Assembly: GCF_013409255.1 (NCBI RefSeq)
Contig: NZ_JACCAS010000002.1
Coordinates: forward strand, 1,984,001 to 2,048,000
From: Paraburkholderia bryophila
GTDB taxonomy: Bacteria; Pseudomonadota; Gammaproteobacteria; Burkholderiales; Burkholderiaceae
DNA: 64,000 bases
Direction of reading: 5' to 3'
Under the pieces are notes generated by a model. It was given only the letters and a program-made list of their open reading frames with translations. It ran no database searches and was not told the origin of the DNA. Position numbers and translations under genes: made by a program. Shown here one piece after another: positions 17,762 to 26,360 of the stretch; position 1 is the stretch's first letter, and each line of letters opens with the position of its first letter.

Positions 17762-17904
17762 GACAGTTTTTATATGCGCTCTACGCCTTCGTGGTGATCG
17801 CCATGTTCAGTTGCACGTCGATGACGGGAAGCGGTGGGAGTGGCGGCGGTTATGGCGGGACGTCGGCGCGTAGCGGTTATTCGTCGTATGGGGCGCACAA
17901 GTGA
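17758..17904 (+). CDS. Very small probable lipoprotein (48 residues)
   Basis: A GTG start inside the DUF4178 stop (GTGA overlap) opens a 48-codon frame. It has a hydrophobic signal (RQFLYALYAFVVIAM) and then a Cys in FSCTS, a weak lipobox. The mature tail is only Gly, Ser, Tyr and a few other residues (GSGGSGGGYGGTSARSGYSS). Its own stop overlaps the next GTG start, so it is wedged by translational coupling between DUF4178 and the decarboxylase. That packing makes it a real gene despite its size. A small surface or periplasmic peptide is likely; no family name is known to me. Confidence 0.65.
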   Translation: MRQFLYALYAFVVIAMFSCTSMTGSGGSGGGYGGTSARSGYSSYGAHK

Positions 17905-18326
17905 GCGGGGCGCTTCCGGTGTCGGAATTCGCGCCTACGGCCACGGCAATGGCCACGCCTGCGCCGCGTGACGCGTATGGCGCGCATGTGCTGGCCGATC
18001 TGGGCGGGATCGCGGCCGACCTGTTACGCGACGCCCACGCGCTCGAATCGATTCTGGTGACTGCGGCGAAAGAAGCCGGCGCGCGCGTGTTGTCGGCGCA
18101 TTTTCATCACTTCGGCGGCGAGCATGGCGTGACGGGTGTCGTGTTGCTCGCCGAGTCGCATATCACGATCCACACGTGGCCCGAACATCGCTTCGCCGCC
18201 CTCGATATTTTCATGTGCGGCAACGCTCGACCCGAGCAGGCGGTCGAGCGGATCGCGCTTGATTTGCGGGCCGAAGTGAAAAACCTGCGCAGCTGCGAGC
18301 GAGGCATCGCGGCGCCGCCGCGTTAG
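17901..18326 (+). CDS. speD: S-adenosylmethionine decarboxylase proenzyme (SpeH-type SpeD)
   Basis: The 141-residue proenzyme makes decarboxylated SAM, the aminopropyl donor for polyamine synthesis. The self-cleavage motif ESHITIHTWPE is present, with cleavage predicted between Glu85 and Ser86 to create the pyruvoyl group. AHFHHFGGEHGVTGV and LDIFMCG are the other conserved blocks of the small bacterial/archaeal class. The GTG start overlaps the previous stop. About 20 extra residues precede the usual family start. It is the last gene of the plus arm and should feed the membrane aminopropyltransferase of the minus arm. Confidence 0.93.
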   Translation: MSGALPVSEFAPTATAMATPAPRDAYGAHVLADLGGIAADLLRDAHALESILVTAAKEAGARVLSAHFHHFGGEHGVTGVVLLAESHITIHTWPEHRFAALDIFMCGNARPEQAVERIALDLRAEVKNLRSCERGIAAPPR

Positions 18327-18338
18327 CGCTAGCTCGCC

Positions 18339-19814
18339 TCAGATCAACCGCAGGGTCGACGCTTTCAACGTAGCCGCCGCGCGCGTCGAACATTCAAGCT
18401 TGCGGAACACGCTTTCCACATGCGTGCGCACCGTGCTCGGACTCATCTGCAGTGTTTTGGCGACTTCCTTGTTGCTCGCGCCTTGACTGATATGGCGCAA
18501 GACCTCCGCTTCGCGCGGCGACAGCAACGCTGCACGCGCCGGCTTGACGCGCTCGGCGACCGACTCATGCCCGTCTTTCTCGTCGCTCAGCAGCGCATGC
18601 ACCGAGTCGGCATCGAAGCGACCTGCCGCGGCTTCTTCCTTGAGTACCGCCGCCGCTTCATCTGCCGACAACGCCGCGCGCCACGGACGCGGCGAGCGCA
18701 ATGCCACCCAGCTCGCCGCCGCGGCCAGCACGCGCGCTTCGCGGCCGAGCATGGCGCCTGTCGCGCCGCGGAAATAGCCGGAACCGTCGAGCCGTTCATA
18801 AGCCTGCGACGCAATCTCCGATTCACGCGCGAGCGCACCGATCTGCTTGCCGGCGCGCGCGGTCCAGTAAGGGACGAGGCGCACCTTTTCCCACGCGGCC
18901 GGTGAAAGCCGCCCCGACGTATTCCAGATCGCGTTCGAGACCGCCATGCGTCCCATGCCATGAATCAGACCGGCGAGATAGGTGGCGTGACGAACGTCCT
19001 CGTCGAAGCCGAGGCGCGCACAACAGCTTGCCGCCGCTTCGGCCACGCGACGCGAATAGCCGGCCATCCACGGTAATTTCAGGTCGATCACGTCGGCGAT
19101 GATTTCGGGCGCGGTGCCTTGCTGCATCGGCAACGCGTCGAGCGGTTCGTCGCGTCCCGCCGCGCTTTGCTCGTCGAGTTCGGCGAGCCAGTCGGCGGCT
19201 TGCGCAAACGCGACCCGAGCGAGCGCGTCGGGATATTTGTGGCCCGCCTTCTGCGCGATCAGTTTTTGCGCCGCGTCCAGGCCGTACACGCGGCTCAGAA
19301 TTTCGAGGTCGCCCGCGAGCGCAACAAGAAATACGGCGTCAGGCACTCGCGCGCCATCGAGTTTTTGCGGCAGACCGCCGCCGTCCCAGGCTTCGAAAAT
19401 GTGCCGCAAAGCGGATTGGGTGGCGCCCTCCAGGCCGAGCATGCGCGCAATTTCCCCGGATACCTCGCAGTGAATCTGCGCGAGCGGCGTGATCGTCGCT
19501 TCGAGCTGCCCCTGAGCTTCGACCGCGCCACCCCAGCCGGGCCGCATGGCGAGCATCGCCTCGCGACCGCCGATGTCGTCGCCGAGCATTTCCGAGAATC
19601 CCGACGCGTTGGCCGTGCAACCCGACCAGCGCAGCAGCGAAACCTCCTTCACGACACCGCATAGCGCGTCGTCATGGCCCGCGGCGGCCGCCAGCCGCGC
19701 GGCCAGCCAACTGGTGCGCAGCGAGTGGTCGGTGGGCTGACCCATGCTGAGATCGCCGATGAACGCCAGCGCCTTCACGGCGTCGAGCGCGCGGATTGTT
19801 GAAACGTCTGCCAT
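18339..19814 (-). CDS. Degenerate HD-GYP-like protein with C-terminal LuxR HTH
   Basis: The 491-residue cytoplasmic protein has two HD-type helical blocks (about residues 1-190 and 250-400) and a C-terminal LuxR/GerE DNA-binding domain (about 425-490: LSPREAEVLRHISQGASNKE ... MSPSTVRTHVESVFRKL). The second block follows the HD-GYP order but with changed residues: HGMGRMAVSNAIWN instead of an HD pair, and ERLDGSGYFRG instead of HHExxDGxGYP. Loss of the metal ligands suggests a sensor rather than a cyclic-di-GMP phosphodiesterase (inference). The start at 19814 is favoured; longer frames to 19928 lack conservation. It converges on speD with only 12 bp between them. Confidence 0.78.
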   Translation of the reverse strand: MADVSTIRALDAVKALAFIGDLSMGQPTDHSLRTSWLAARLAAAAGHDDALCGVVKEVSLLRWSGCTANASGFSEMLGDDIGGREAMLAMRPGWGGAVEAQGQLEATITPLAQIHCEVSGEIARMLGLEGATQSALRHIFEAWDGGGLPQKLDGARVPDAVFLVALAGDLEILSRVYGLDAAQKLIAQKAGHKYPDALARVAFAQAADWLAELDEQSAAGRDEPLDALPMQQGTAPEIIADVIDLKLPWMAGYSRRVAEAAASCCARLGFDEDVRHATYLAGLIHGMGRMAVSNAIWNTSGRLSPAAWEKVRLVPYWTARAGKQIGALARESEIASQAYERLDGSGYFRGATGAMLGREARVLAAAASWVALRSPRPWRAALSADEAAAVLKEEAAAGRFDADSVHALLSDEKDGHESVAERVKPARAALLSPREAEVLRHISQGASNKEVAKTLQMSPSTVRTHVESVFRKLECSTRAAATLKASTLRLI

Positions 19815-19983
19815 AGGTGTCGACCTGTTTGTCCTGTCTTTCATTTGCCGCGCCGCGCGTGAGCATCGCAGTGGCCTTTCCGCGCCTCGGTCATTCGACC
19901 GATACAACCAGCGGACGGATCGGCGCATCCTTCAATCCACACTCTGACCCACTGATTTTCTCTTTCCCACAAGGACCAATAGT

Positions 19984-20772
19984 ATGAATACCCTGCTCAA
20001 AAAATGCCTGGCCGCCGCGGTGATGTTCGGCAGCCTCCTGTCGATCAGCGCGTTGACGCCGGCCAGCGCCGCGCCCAACGACGACCTCAAAGGCAAGAAC
20101 GTCGTGCTGGTGCACGGCGCGTTCGCCGATGGTTCGAGCTGGCAGAAGGTCATTCCGCTCCTGGAAGCCAAGGGGCTGCATGTCGTCGCGGTCCAGAACC
20201 CGCTCAGTTCGCTCGACGCCGACGTCGCCGCCACGCGTCGCGTGATCGATCAGCAGAACGGTCCGGTGATTCTGGTCGGCCACTCCTGGGCCGGCGCGGT
20301 GATCACGCAAGCCGGCAACGACGACAAGGTCAAGTCGCTGGTCTACGTGGCCGCGTTCGCGCCGCAGAAGGACCAGTCGATCAACGACATCCTGAAGGGC
20401 AAGCCCGCGCCTTCATGGGCCTCCGCGTTGCAGAAGGACTCAGGCGGCTATCTGACGCTCTCGACCGACGCCATCATTCACGACTTCGCGCAGGATCTGC
20501 CGGTCGCTCAGGCGCGCCTCGTGGCCGCGACGCAAGGTCCGTGGTTCGCCGGCTGCACCGACGACAAAGTGACACAGCCCGCATGGCAAAACAAGCCGTC
20601 GTGGTTCGTGGAGACCGAGAAGGATCGCATGATTCCGGCTGCGCTGCAGGACGCGATGGCGCAGCAGATCGGCGCGACGGTGATCAAGGTCGACGCGAGC
20701 CACGTCGCGATGCTGTCGAAGCCGACGGAAGTCGCGGCCGCGATTATCGAAGCCGCACGTGCGACGAAGTGA
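19984..20772 (+). CDS. Secreted alpha/beta hydrolase
   Basis: The 262-residue precursor has a Sec signal peptide (cleavage near ALTPASAA, residue ~30). The mature part is a compact alpha/beta hydrolase with the oxyanion strand VVLVHGAFADGSSW, the nucleophile elbow GHSWAG, and a catalytic His in DASHVAML near the C-terminus. The fold resembles plant-type esterase and dienelactone-hydrolase-like families that act on small esters. The substrate is unknown. It stands alone between a divergent LuxR-type gene and a bidirectional terminator, so it is likely monocistronic. Confidence 0.82.
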   Translation: MNTLLKKCLAAAVMFGSLLSISALTPASAAPNDDLKGKNVVLVHGAFADGSSWQKVIPLLEAKGLHVVAVQNPLSSLDADVAATRRVIDQQNGPVILVGHSWAGAVITQAGNDDKVKSLVYVAAFAPQKDQSINDILKGKPAPSWASALQKDSGGYLTLSTDAIIHDFAQDLPVAQARLVAATQGPWFAGCTDDKVTQPAWQNKPSWFVETEKDRMIPAALQDAMAQQIGATVIKVDASHVAMLSKPTEVAAAIIEAARATK

Positions 20773-20827
20773 GTGGATGTGCTTGACGTTTGATGGCTGG
20801 CTTGCGTGAGTGAGGCAGTTGCCGGAT

Positions 20828-20866
20828 AAAAAAGGCGTTGCCGGAATGTCCCGGCAACGCCTTTTT
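20828..20866. terminator. Bidirectional rho-independent terminator
   Basis: A perfect 11-bp stem, GGCGTTGCCGG (20834-20844) with CCGGCAACGCC (20851-20861), has a six-base loop. It is preceded by an A-run and followed by TTTTT, so it works on both strands. It separates the hydrolase gene (plus) from the end of the efflux operon (minus). Confidence 0.9.
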
Positions 20867-20883
20867 GTCTTTTCAGCACACGC

Positions 20884-22404
20884 TCAAGGTGCTTTAGTCG
20901 TTGTGGCGGAGTTCGGAGCCGCATTCGCCGAGGGTGCTGCCCCCATCGCACCAGGCGCAGCCGCTGCGGGCATCTCCCAGCCACCACCCAGCGCGAGGAA
21001 CAGATTGACCTGATCGATCGCCACCTGGCCTTCCGCTGCCGCCACCTGAGATTTCGTCGATGTCAGCGTGCGCGTCGCATCCAGATCCGAAATGAACGAC
21101 TCACGCCCGGCGAGATACAGCCGATGCGTTTCATCCGCCGACTCGGCCGCGGACTTCAACGCGGCGCGCAACGCATCGGCGCGTGCGTAGTCCGATGCGT
21201 AAGTGGCGAGACTGGTTTCCGTCTCGCGCAGCGCGGTCAGCACCACGCCGTCGAACTTCGCGAGCGCCACCTCGCTCGAGGCTTCGGCTTCACGCACACG
21301 GCCGCGTGCGCCGTTCGCGGGGAAGGTCCAGCTAATCAGCGGACCGAAGCCCCAGCGCGCGGTAGGCGACGTGCCCAGATCTTCGAGAACCCCCGTCAAT
21401 CCCGCTGACGCGCCGATGCTCACCGTCGGATACAACGCCCCGGTCGCTACGCCGATGCGTGCCGTGGAGGCCGCCAGTTGACGCTCGGCCTCGCGCACGT
21501 CGGGGCGGCGTTTGAGCAACGCGGCGCCATCGCCGATCGGAATCGGCTGACGAATCTGCGGGAGCCGGTCGCAAGCGAGCACGGCCGGCGGCAGGTCGGA
21601 AGGCGCACGGGCGAGCAGCGCCGCGAGCCGGTACTGGGCGATTTTGCGGCGTGCCGTATAGCGCGGAATATCCGCTGCCAGCGTTTCGACCTGCGTTTGT
21701 CCGCGCGTCACGTCCGGCTGATTGCCGCGACCCGCGTCGCGCAGACGGCGCGATACGTCCACGCGCTGCTTCTGCAACGCGAGCGATTGTTGTGCGATGC
21801 GGAGTTCTTCCGCCGCCGAACATTCGTCGACGTACGAGCGCACCACGTCGGCGACCACGCTGATCCGGGCAAGATCGCCGGCGGCCTGGACGGACTCGTT
21901 GTCCGCTTGCGCCGCTTCGACGCCGCGCCGCAGCTTGCCGAACAGATCGATTTCGTACGACACGCTGATGCCGATATCGCCTTCATTGACGACCGGCAGT
22001 TTCTCGGTGAGCAGGTATTGCTCGGCCGATTCCTGCGCGCGTTCGAGCAGCACCGAGCTTTTGCCGGAGAAGCCGCCTTGCGCCTGCGCGACGCCGAGTG
22101 CTTCACGCGAACGCGCCAGGTTGGCCGCCGCGACGCGCAAGTCGGTGTTCGATTGCAGCGCCTGATCGACCAGGCTGTTCAGCACGGGGTCGTCGTACAG
22201 TTGCCACCACACGGCGGGCACATTCTGGCGCGACGTCAGCGTGGTGTCGGCGCCTTCGATCGGCGCATTGGCGAGCGGCGCGTTGATGAGCGCCTGCTTC
22301 GGCAGCGCGTAGTTGGGACCGACGTTGATGCAGCCGTTGAGCGCGATGGCCAGCGGCAAGAGCGGCAACAGCGGCAGTAGCGAAAGGGAGCGCGACAGCT
22401 TCAT
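20884..22404 (-). CDS. NodT-family outer-membrane efflux lipoprotein
   Basis: The 506-residue precursor has a signal peptide ending in a lipobox (AIALNGC). It then has two long coiled helical repeats of the TolC/OprM fold, including VWWQLYDDPVLNSLVDQAL, GFGPLISWTFPANGARGRVREAEA and GGGWEMP at the end. It is the outer-membrane exit duct of the tripartite pump encoded by the genes upstream. Its start overlaps the HlyD stop by four bases. It is the last gene of the MarR-FUSC-DUF1656-HlyD-NodT operon, with a terminator just beyond. Confidence 0.92.
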   Translation of the reverse strand: MKLSRSLSLLPLLPLLPLAIALNGCINVGPNYALPKQALINAPLANAPIEGADTTLTSRQNVPAVWWQLYDDPVLNSLVDQALQSNTDLRVAAANLARSREALGVAQAQGGFSGKSSVLLERAQESAEQYLLTEKLPVVNEGDIGISVSYEIDLFGKLRRGVEAAQADNESVQAAGDLARISVVADVVRSYVDECSAAEELRIAQQSLALQKQRVDVSRRLRDAGRGNQPDVTRGQTQVETLAADIPRYTARRKIAQYRLAALLARAPSDLPPAVLACDRLPQIRQPIPIGDGAALLKRRPDVREAERQLAASTARIGVATGALYPTVSIGASAGLTGVLEDLGTSPTARWGFGPLISWTFPANGARGRVREAEASSEVALAKFDGVVLTALRETETSLATYASDYARADALRAALKSAAESADETHRLYLAGRESFISDLDATRTLTSTKSQVAAAEGQVAIDQVNLFLALGGGWEMPAAAAPGAMGAAPSANAAPNSATTTKAP

Positions 22405-23354
22405 TGCGACGCCGCACCAGAAGCCGCCGTTGCGGAAGCATCCACCGCCCCGGCCGCATGCGTATCAGGATGCTTCTTGCCGATCGGCGACAGATCGCGC
22501 ACCGATACAGTTGCCGTGCGTCCCGCGATCATGCGGAAGTCGGCGGGCACTTCGTCGAGCGCGACACGCACGGGAATCCGTTGCGCGAGCCGCACCCAGC
22601 TAAACGCCGGATTCACGTTCGGCAGCAGATTCGAGCCTTGCGTGCGGTCACGATCCTCAATAGCGGCGACGATGCTTTGCACGTGGCCGCGCAACACGTT
22701 CGGTTCGCCCATCACCGTGATATCGACCGGCTGGCCGATGTCGATGCCGCGCAGCTTGGTTTCCTCGAAATACCCGTCGACGCGGAACGAATGCATATCG
22801 ACCACCGCGAGCACCGCGCGCCCCGCCGCGACGAATTCGCCGGCACGGGGTGCGCGATCGTTCAGATAACCGTCGACGGGGCTCACGATCGTCGAACGCT
22901 GCAGGTTCAGCTTCGCGGTGTCGATCGCGACGTTCGCGTCGGCAAGCGCGGCCTCGCCCTGTTCGACGCGCGAGCGGCTTTCCTCATACACCTCCGCGGC
23001 GACCAGGTTGCCGAGCTTGCGGTTACGCGCGTCTTCGCGGCGCGCCTGGTCGAGCGTGGCGCGGCGCTGTTGCGCGGTCGCTTCCGCCTGACGCAACGCG
23101 AGCGTGTAGCGCGCCTGGTCGATCACGAACAGCACCTGGCCTTTGCTGACCTGCTGGTTGTCCACCACCTCGACCGACGAGATCAGCCCCGAGATATCCG
23201 GCGCGACCTGAATCACGTCCGCGCGCACGTGTCCGTCGCGGGTCCAGGGCGCGAACATGTAGTAGCCGACCAGTTTCCACAGCACCAGGGCGGCAGCCAC
23301 GACGACGATCAGGGTCAGCAGAATTTGACCGACGGAGAACCAGGTTTTTTTCAC
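22401..23354 (-). CDS. HlyD/AaeA-type membrane fusion protein
   Basis: The 317-residue protein has one N-terminal membrane helix (about 8-28) and then the biotinyl-lipoyl-like half-motif VAPDISGLISSVEVVDNQQV. A coiled-coil hairpin follows (about 80-140), and the second half-motif is STIVSPVDGYLNDRAPRAGEFV. This is the periplasmic adaptor that links a FUSC-type inner-membrane pump to the outer-membrane duct, as in AaeA for hydroxybenzoate efflux. Both ends overlap neighbours by four bases, which fixes it as part of one operon. Confidence 0.92.
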   Translation of the reverse strand: MKKTWFSVGQILLTLIVVVAAALVLWKLVGYYMFAPWTRDGHVRADVIQVAPDISGLISSVEVVDNQQVSKGQVLFVIDQARYTLALRQAEATAQQRRATLDQARREDARNRKLGNLVAAEVYEESRSRVEQGEAALADANVAIDTAKLNLQRSTIVSPVDGYLNDRAPRAGEFVAAGRAVLAVVDMHSFRVDGYFEETKLRGIDIGQPVDITVMGEPNVLRGHVQSIVAAIEDRDRTQGSNLLPNVNPAFSWVRLAQRIPVRVALDEVPADFRMIAGRTATVSVRDLSPIGKKHPDTHAAGAVDASATAASGAASQ

Positions 23355-23560
23355 GTTATTAGTCTGTGCGAAACGACAACGACAAGGCCCAGCACCAGCA
23401 CATAGATGCCGAGATCGAAGATGGAGCGATGCCAGACGAAGCGGTAGAAGCCGACGCGCGCGAGCACGGTGCGCAAGGCCAGGTTGATCAGATAGGCGAT
23501 CAACATCAGCACGAGCACGGCCGGCACGAACACGCCGAAAATATCGATTTCACCGATCAT
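23351..23560 (-). CDS. DUF1656 (AaeX-type) small membrane protein
   Basis: The 69-residue protein opens MIGEIDIFGVFVPAVLVLML and has two transmembrane helices, as is typical of DUF1656/AaeX. Such proteins always accompany FUSC-HlyD pumps, but their function is not established. The stop overlaps the HlyD start. It lies 46 bp downstream of the FUSC gene. Confidence 0.9.
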   Translation of the reverse strand: MIGEIDIFGVFVPAVLVLMLIAYLINLALRTVLARVGFYRFVWHRSIFDLGIYVLVLGLVVVVSHRLIT

Positions 23561-23606
23561 CGCTGGAAGAAGAAAAGGGTGGGGGACGGTTCACGAAATG
23601 CACGCA

Positions 23607-25709
23607 TCAGACAGCGGCCTCCGGTTCGGGCGGCGTGGGTGTCGTCAGCGTGGCCGGAAACAGCGAAAGACGCAAGCCGACCAGCGCATGCAGCGCGTCG
23701 CGCAGGCGGCGCGCGGAGCTCTGCGAGGTCGCGCTCGGCGCGCCGGCATTGGCGAGTCCTTGCGCGATGACGCGCGCGATGGCGGCGTCGATCGACGACA
23801 TCAGGCTGTCGGGCACCGGCTCGCGCTTGCGCCGGTCGACGCAGTTTTCGTAATACGCGCGCACGTCGTCTAGTACGTGATCGATCGCGGCCGGCGCTTC
23901 GCCGGCGAGCTTGCGGGTCACGCGGCGCAGATCGAGCGCGTTGAACGCAATGCGCAGATCGCGGAAGCTTTCGATCGACGGGTGGCGATGGTCGTCGGTG
24001 GCGGCCAGACGCGGGATCAACTGCATCAGGCGGTCGAGCATGCGCGCGGCGAGATTGCGCGGATCGTCGATCGGCCGTGTCGACGCCGTGAGCGCCACGT
24101 CGGCCCAGCTCGAACGCAACAGGCGCGAGGCCGCGAGTTCGGCGCCGAACGGGCGCGTGACGCGAGTCCACAGATACGCGTACAGCAGGCCGGCCAGACC
24201 CGCGAGATTGCTGTTCATGAAGATCAGGAAGTCGGCGTCGTACGCGTCCTGAATGCTGATGAACGTGGCGGTGTTCACCGCGACCAGCACGGTCGCCAGG
24301 TTGAACTGCGGACGCGGAATCAGCGTGCCGACAAAGATGAACGGCGCGGCGAACATGATCACCAGCAACGGGAAATCATGCACATGAGGCAGCACGACGA
24401 ACAGATAGACGCCGGCCGCCACCACGCTGATCGCGGTGGCCACGAAGAAGCGGAACACCATCGGCGCGGGCTCGTCGAGCGCAGCGAAGAAACAGCATGC
24501 CACCGCCGCGAGCGTCACCGCGCCGGCGCCGTCGTTCCAGCCTGAACCGATCCACAGACTGCACGCGAGAATCACCGCCGCCGCTGCGGAACCGGTCGAG
24601 AACAGCATGATGCCGCGGTCGTAGAAGCGCTCGGTGCCGCCCAGCCGCCAATGACGAAAACGCGGTCGCCACGAGCCTTCTTCGCGGGTAATGATGATGC
24701 GCAGCGAGCGGCAGTCCTGCCACACGTCGATCACCTGTTTCATGCGCCACAGGGCGTTCGAGAGCAGGGCGCCGTCCCAGTTCGCCAGTGCGGCGGGCGG
24801 CGGCTGCATGGCCGCGATGCGCACGCGCAGCGCGTCGGCGGCCGGATCGGGGTGATAGCCCTCGCTGACTACAGGCATCGGCGCGTTGAACCATTTGATG
24901 ACGTCGTTCAGCAGCGCTTCGAGCCCCTCGGGCCAGGTCTGTCGCCCGGAGTTGTACAGCGCGATCAGCGGATCGGCGAGCGACGACATGATCGGCAGGA
25001 GAAGCTGCATGCGTCCGCGCAGTTCATGCGCACGCGCCAGCACGTCGGGCCGCGTGTGGTCGTAGGCCAGTTGGCTCAACAACAATTCCAGCGCGTTGAT
25101 GATGGACGCGAGCCGCTGCCGCGCCCCCGAAATCGCCGAACCGGCAATACGGCCGGACAGCGTTTCGGTGGCGTAGAACGCGGCGTCGCGAAACCACGCG
25201 TCCGTGCGTTCGATGATGGTCGGCGCGAGCCGACTCGGAAACAACGCGCTGCCCACAATGCTCGCGCAGACGATACCGAGCGTGATCTCCTCGGTGCGGC
25301 TCACCGCCAGATCGAACACGCCGGCGGGATTCGTGACCGACGGCAGCGCGATGATCGGCATCGTGTAGCCGGCCAGCAGGAACACATAGCTGCGCGCGGT
25401 GCGGTCGGACACCGCGAGATACAGCAGTGTGCCGGTCCATAACGCGACGATCACGCTGAACAGATACGGTGATTCGACGAACGGCGGCACCAGCAGCACG
25501 GCGGCCGACGCGCCCAGCGCGGTGCCTAGCGCACGATAGAGCGCCTTGGAACGGGTCGCGCCGACGAACGGATTCGACACGATATAGACGGTTGCCATCG
25601 CCCAGTAAGGTCGCGGCAGTTCGAGTGCAAGGCCGATGTAAAGCGCGATCATTGCCGCGGCGAAGGTCTTGACCGAGAACAGCCAGTCGCGAAGGGAGGG
25701 ATAGACCAT
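23607..25709 (-). CDS. FUSC/AaeB-family aromatic acid exporter, inner-membrane component
   Basis: The 700-residue protein has two bundles of about five to six transmembrane helices (residues ~15-170 and ~370-520). Each is followed by a cytoplasmic domain, the architecture of AaeB. Recognisable are YIGLALELPRPYWAMATVYI at the N-terminus and the repeat of this arrangement after residue 370. With the adaptor, DUF1656 and NodT proteins it should export weak aromatic acids or similar compounds. The substrate is inferred from family only. It begins six bases after the MarR gene, probably under its control. Confidence 0.9.
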   Translation of the reverse strand: MVYPSLRDWLFSVKTFAAAMIALYIGLALELPRPYWAMATVYIVSNPFVGATRSKALYRALGTALGASAAVLLVPPFVESPYLFSVIVALWTGTLLYLAVSDRTARSYVFLLAGYTMPIIALPSVTNPAGVFDLAVSRTEEITLGIVCASIVGSALFPSRLAPTIIERTDAWFRDAAFYATETLSGRIAGSAISGARQRLASIINALELLLSQLAYDHTRPDVLARAHELRGRMQLLLPIMSSLADPLIALYNSGRQTWPEGLEALLNDVIKWFNAPMPVVSEGYHPDPAADALRVRIAAMQPPPAALANWDGALLSNALWRMKQVIDVWQDCRSLRIIITREEGSWRPRFRHWRLGGTERFYDRGIMLFSTGSAAAAVILACSLWIGSGWNDGAGAVTLAAVACCFFAALDEPAPMVFRFFVATAISVVAAGVYLFVVLPHVHDFPLLVIMFAAPFIFVGTLIPRPQFNLATVLVAVNTATFISIQDAYDADFLIFMNSNLAGLAGLLYAYLWTRVTRPFGAELAASRLLRSSWADVALTASTRPIDDPRNLAARMLDRLMQLIPRLAATDDHRHPSIESFRDLRIAFNALDLRRVTRKLAGEAPAAIDHVLDDVRAYYENCVDRRKREPVPDSLMSSIDAAIARVIAQGLANAGAPSATSQSSARRLRDALHALVGLRLSLFPATLTTPTPPEPEAAV

Positions 25710-25715
25710 AAACCG

Positions 25716-26234
25716 TTACGCCGGATCGCCGGCGTCGTGCGCCGCCGCGGGGGATGCTTTGCGTTTGGAGGGTTTGCCGGCGGTCGTCTGATCCGCCCGT
25801 TCGGCCGCGTCTGATGTAAACGCTGCAAGCACCCGCAAGGTCGCCTCCAGATCGCTGCGCGACACGCCTTTCAATGCTTGCGCGCGCAACGTGACGAGTT
25901 CCTCTTCCATTTTCGCGGTGACCGCGCGGCCTTCTTCGGTCAGCACGACGGTTTTCGCACGGCGGTCTTCGGGATCCTCGTCACGGCGCATCAGGCCTGC
26001 CGCGCACAATTGATCGAGCAACCGCACGAGCGACGGACCTTCTATACCGATGTGGTCGGCCAGCGTGACCTGGCGCACCGCCGCGCCGAGCCGGCTGGCG
26101 GTGAGCAGCGGCGTGGCGCACGCCTCGGAAACGTTGAAGGCCGCGAGCACGCCGTGACTTGTGCGCCGCCATTTTCTGGCGGCCACGACCAGGGTGCTGC
26201 TAACGGTGCGGCGCAATTTATCGAGATTCGACAT
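25716..26234 (-). CDS. MarR-family repressor of the efflux operon
   Basis: The 172-residue protein has the winged-helix core: VTLADHIGIEGPSLVRLLDQL as recognition helix, and DPEDRRAKTVVLTEEGRAVTAKM as the wing plus the Asp-Arg-Arg signature. The C-terminal tail is lysine-rich and low in conservation. It is the first gene of the efflux operon, six bases before the FUSC start. MarR repressors of such pumps usually release DNA when bound by an aromatic acid, so autoregulation with the pump is likely (inference). Confidence 0.88.
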   Translation of the reverse strand: MSNLDKLRRTVSSTLVVAARKWRRTSHGVLAAFNVSEACATPLLTASRLGAAVRQVTLADHIGIEGPSLVRLLDQLCAAGLMRRDEDPEDRRAKTVVLTEEGRAVTAKMEEELVTLRAQALKGVSRSDLEATLRVLAAFTSDAAERADQTTAGKPSKRKASPAAAHDAGDPA

Positions 26235-26261
26235 GGCCGGTATTGTATTTCTAAAAAATTC

Positions 26262-26271
26262 GTTAGCAAAC
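26262..26271. promoter_or_regulatory. Candidate MarR operator
   Basis: GTTAGCAAAC, nearly self-complementary (four of five pairs per half match), lies about 30 bp upstream of the marR start in the only AT-rich patch of that gap. MarR sites are often short palindromes overlapping their own promoter. The call rests on position and symmetry only. Confidence 0.35.
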
Positions 26272-26360
26272 TATTGAATTGCGATTTTTTTGTGACGCGA
26301 CGGCGGAGGCGGCATGGGACGTAACTGCGCGCGGAGAGTGGCGTAACCGCGTCTGGCAAA

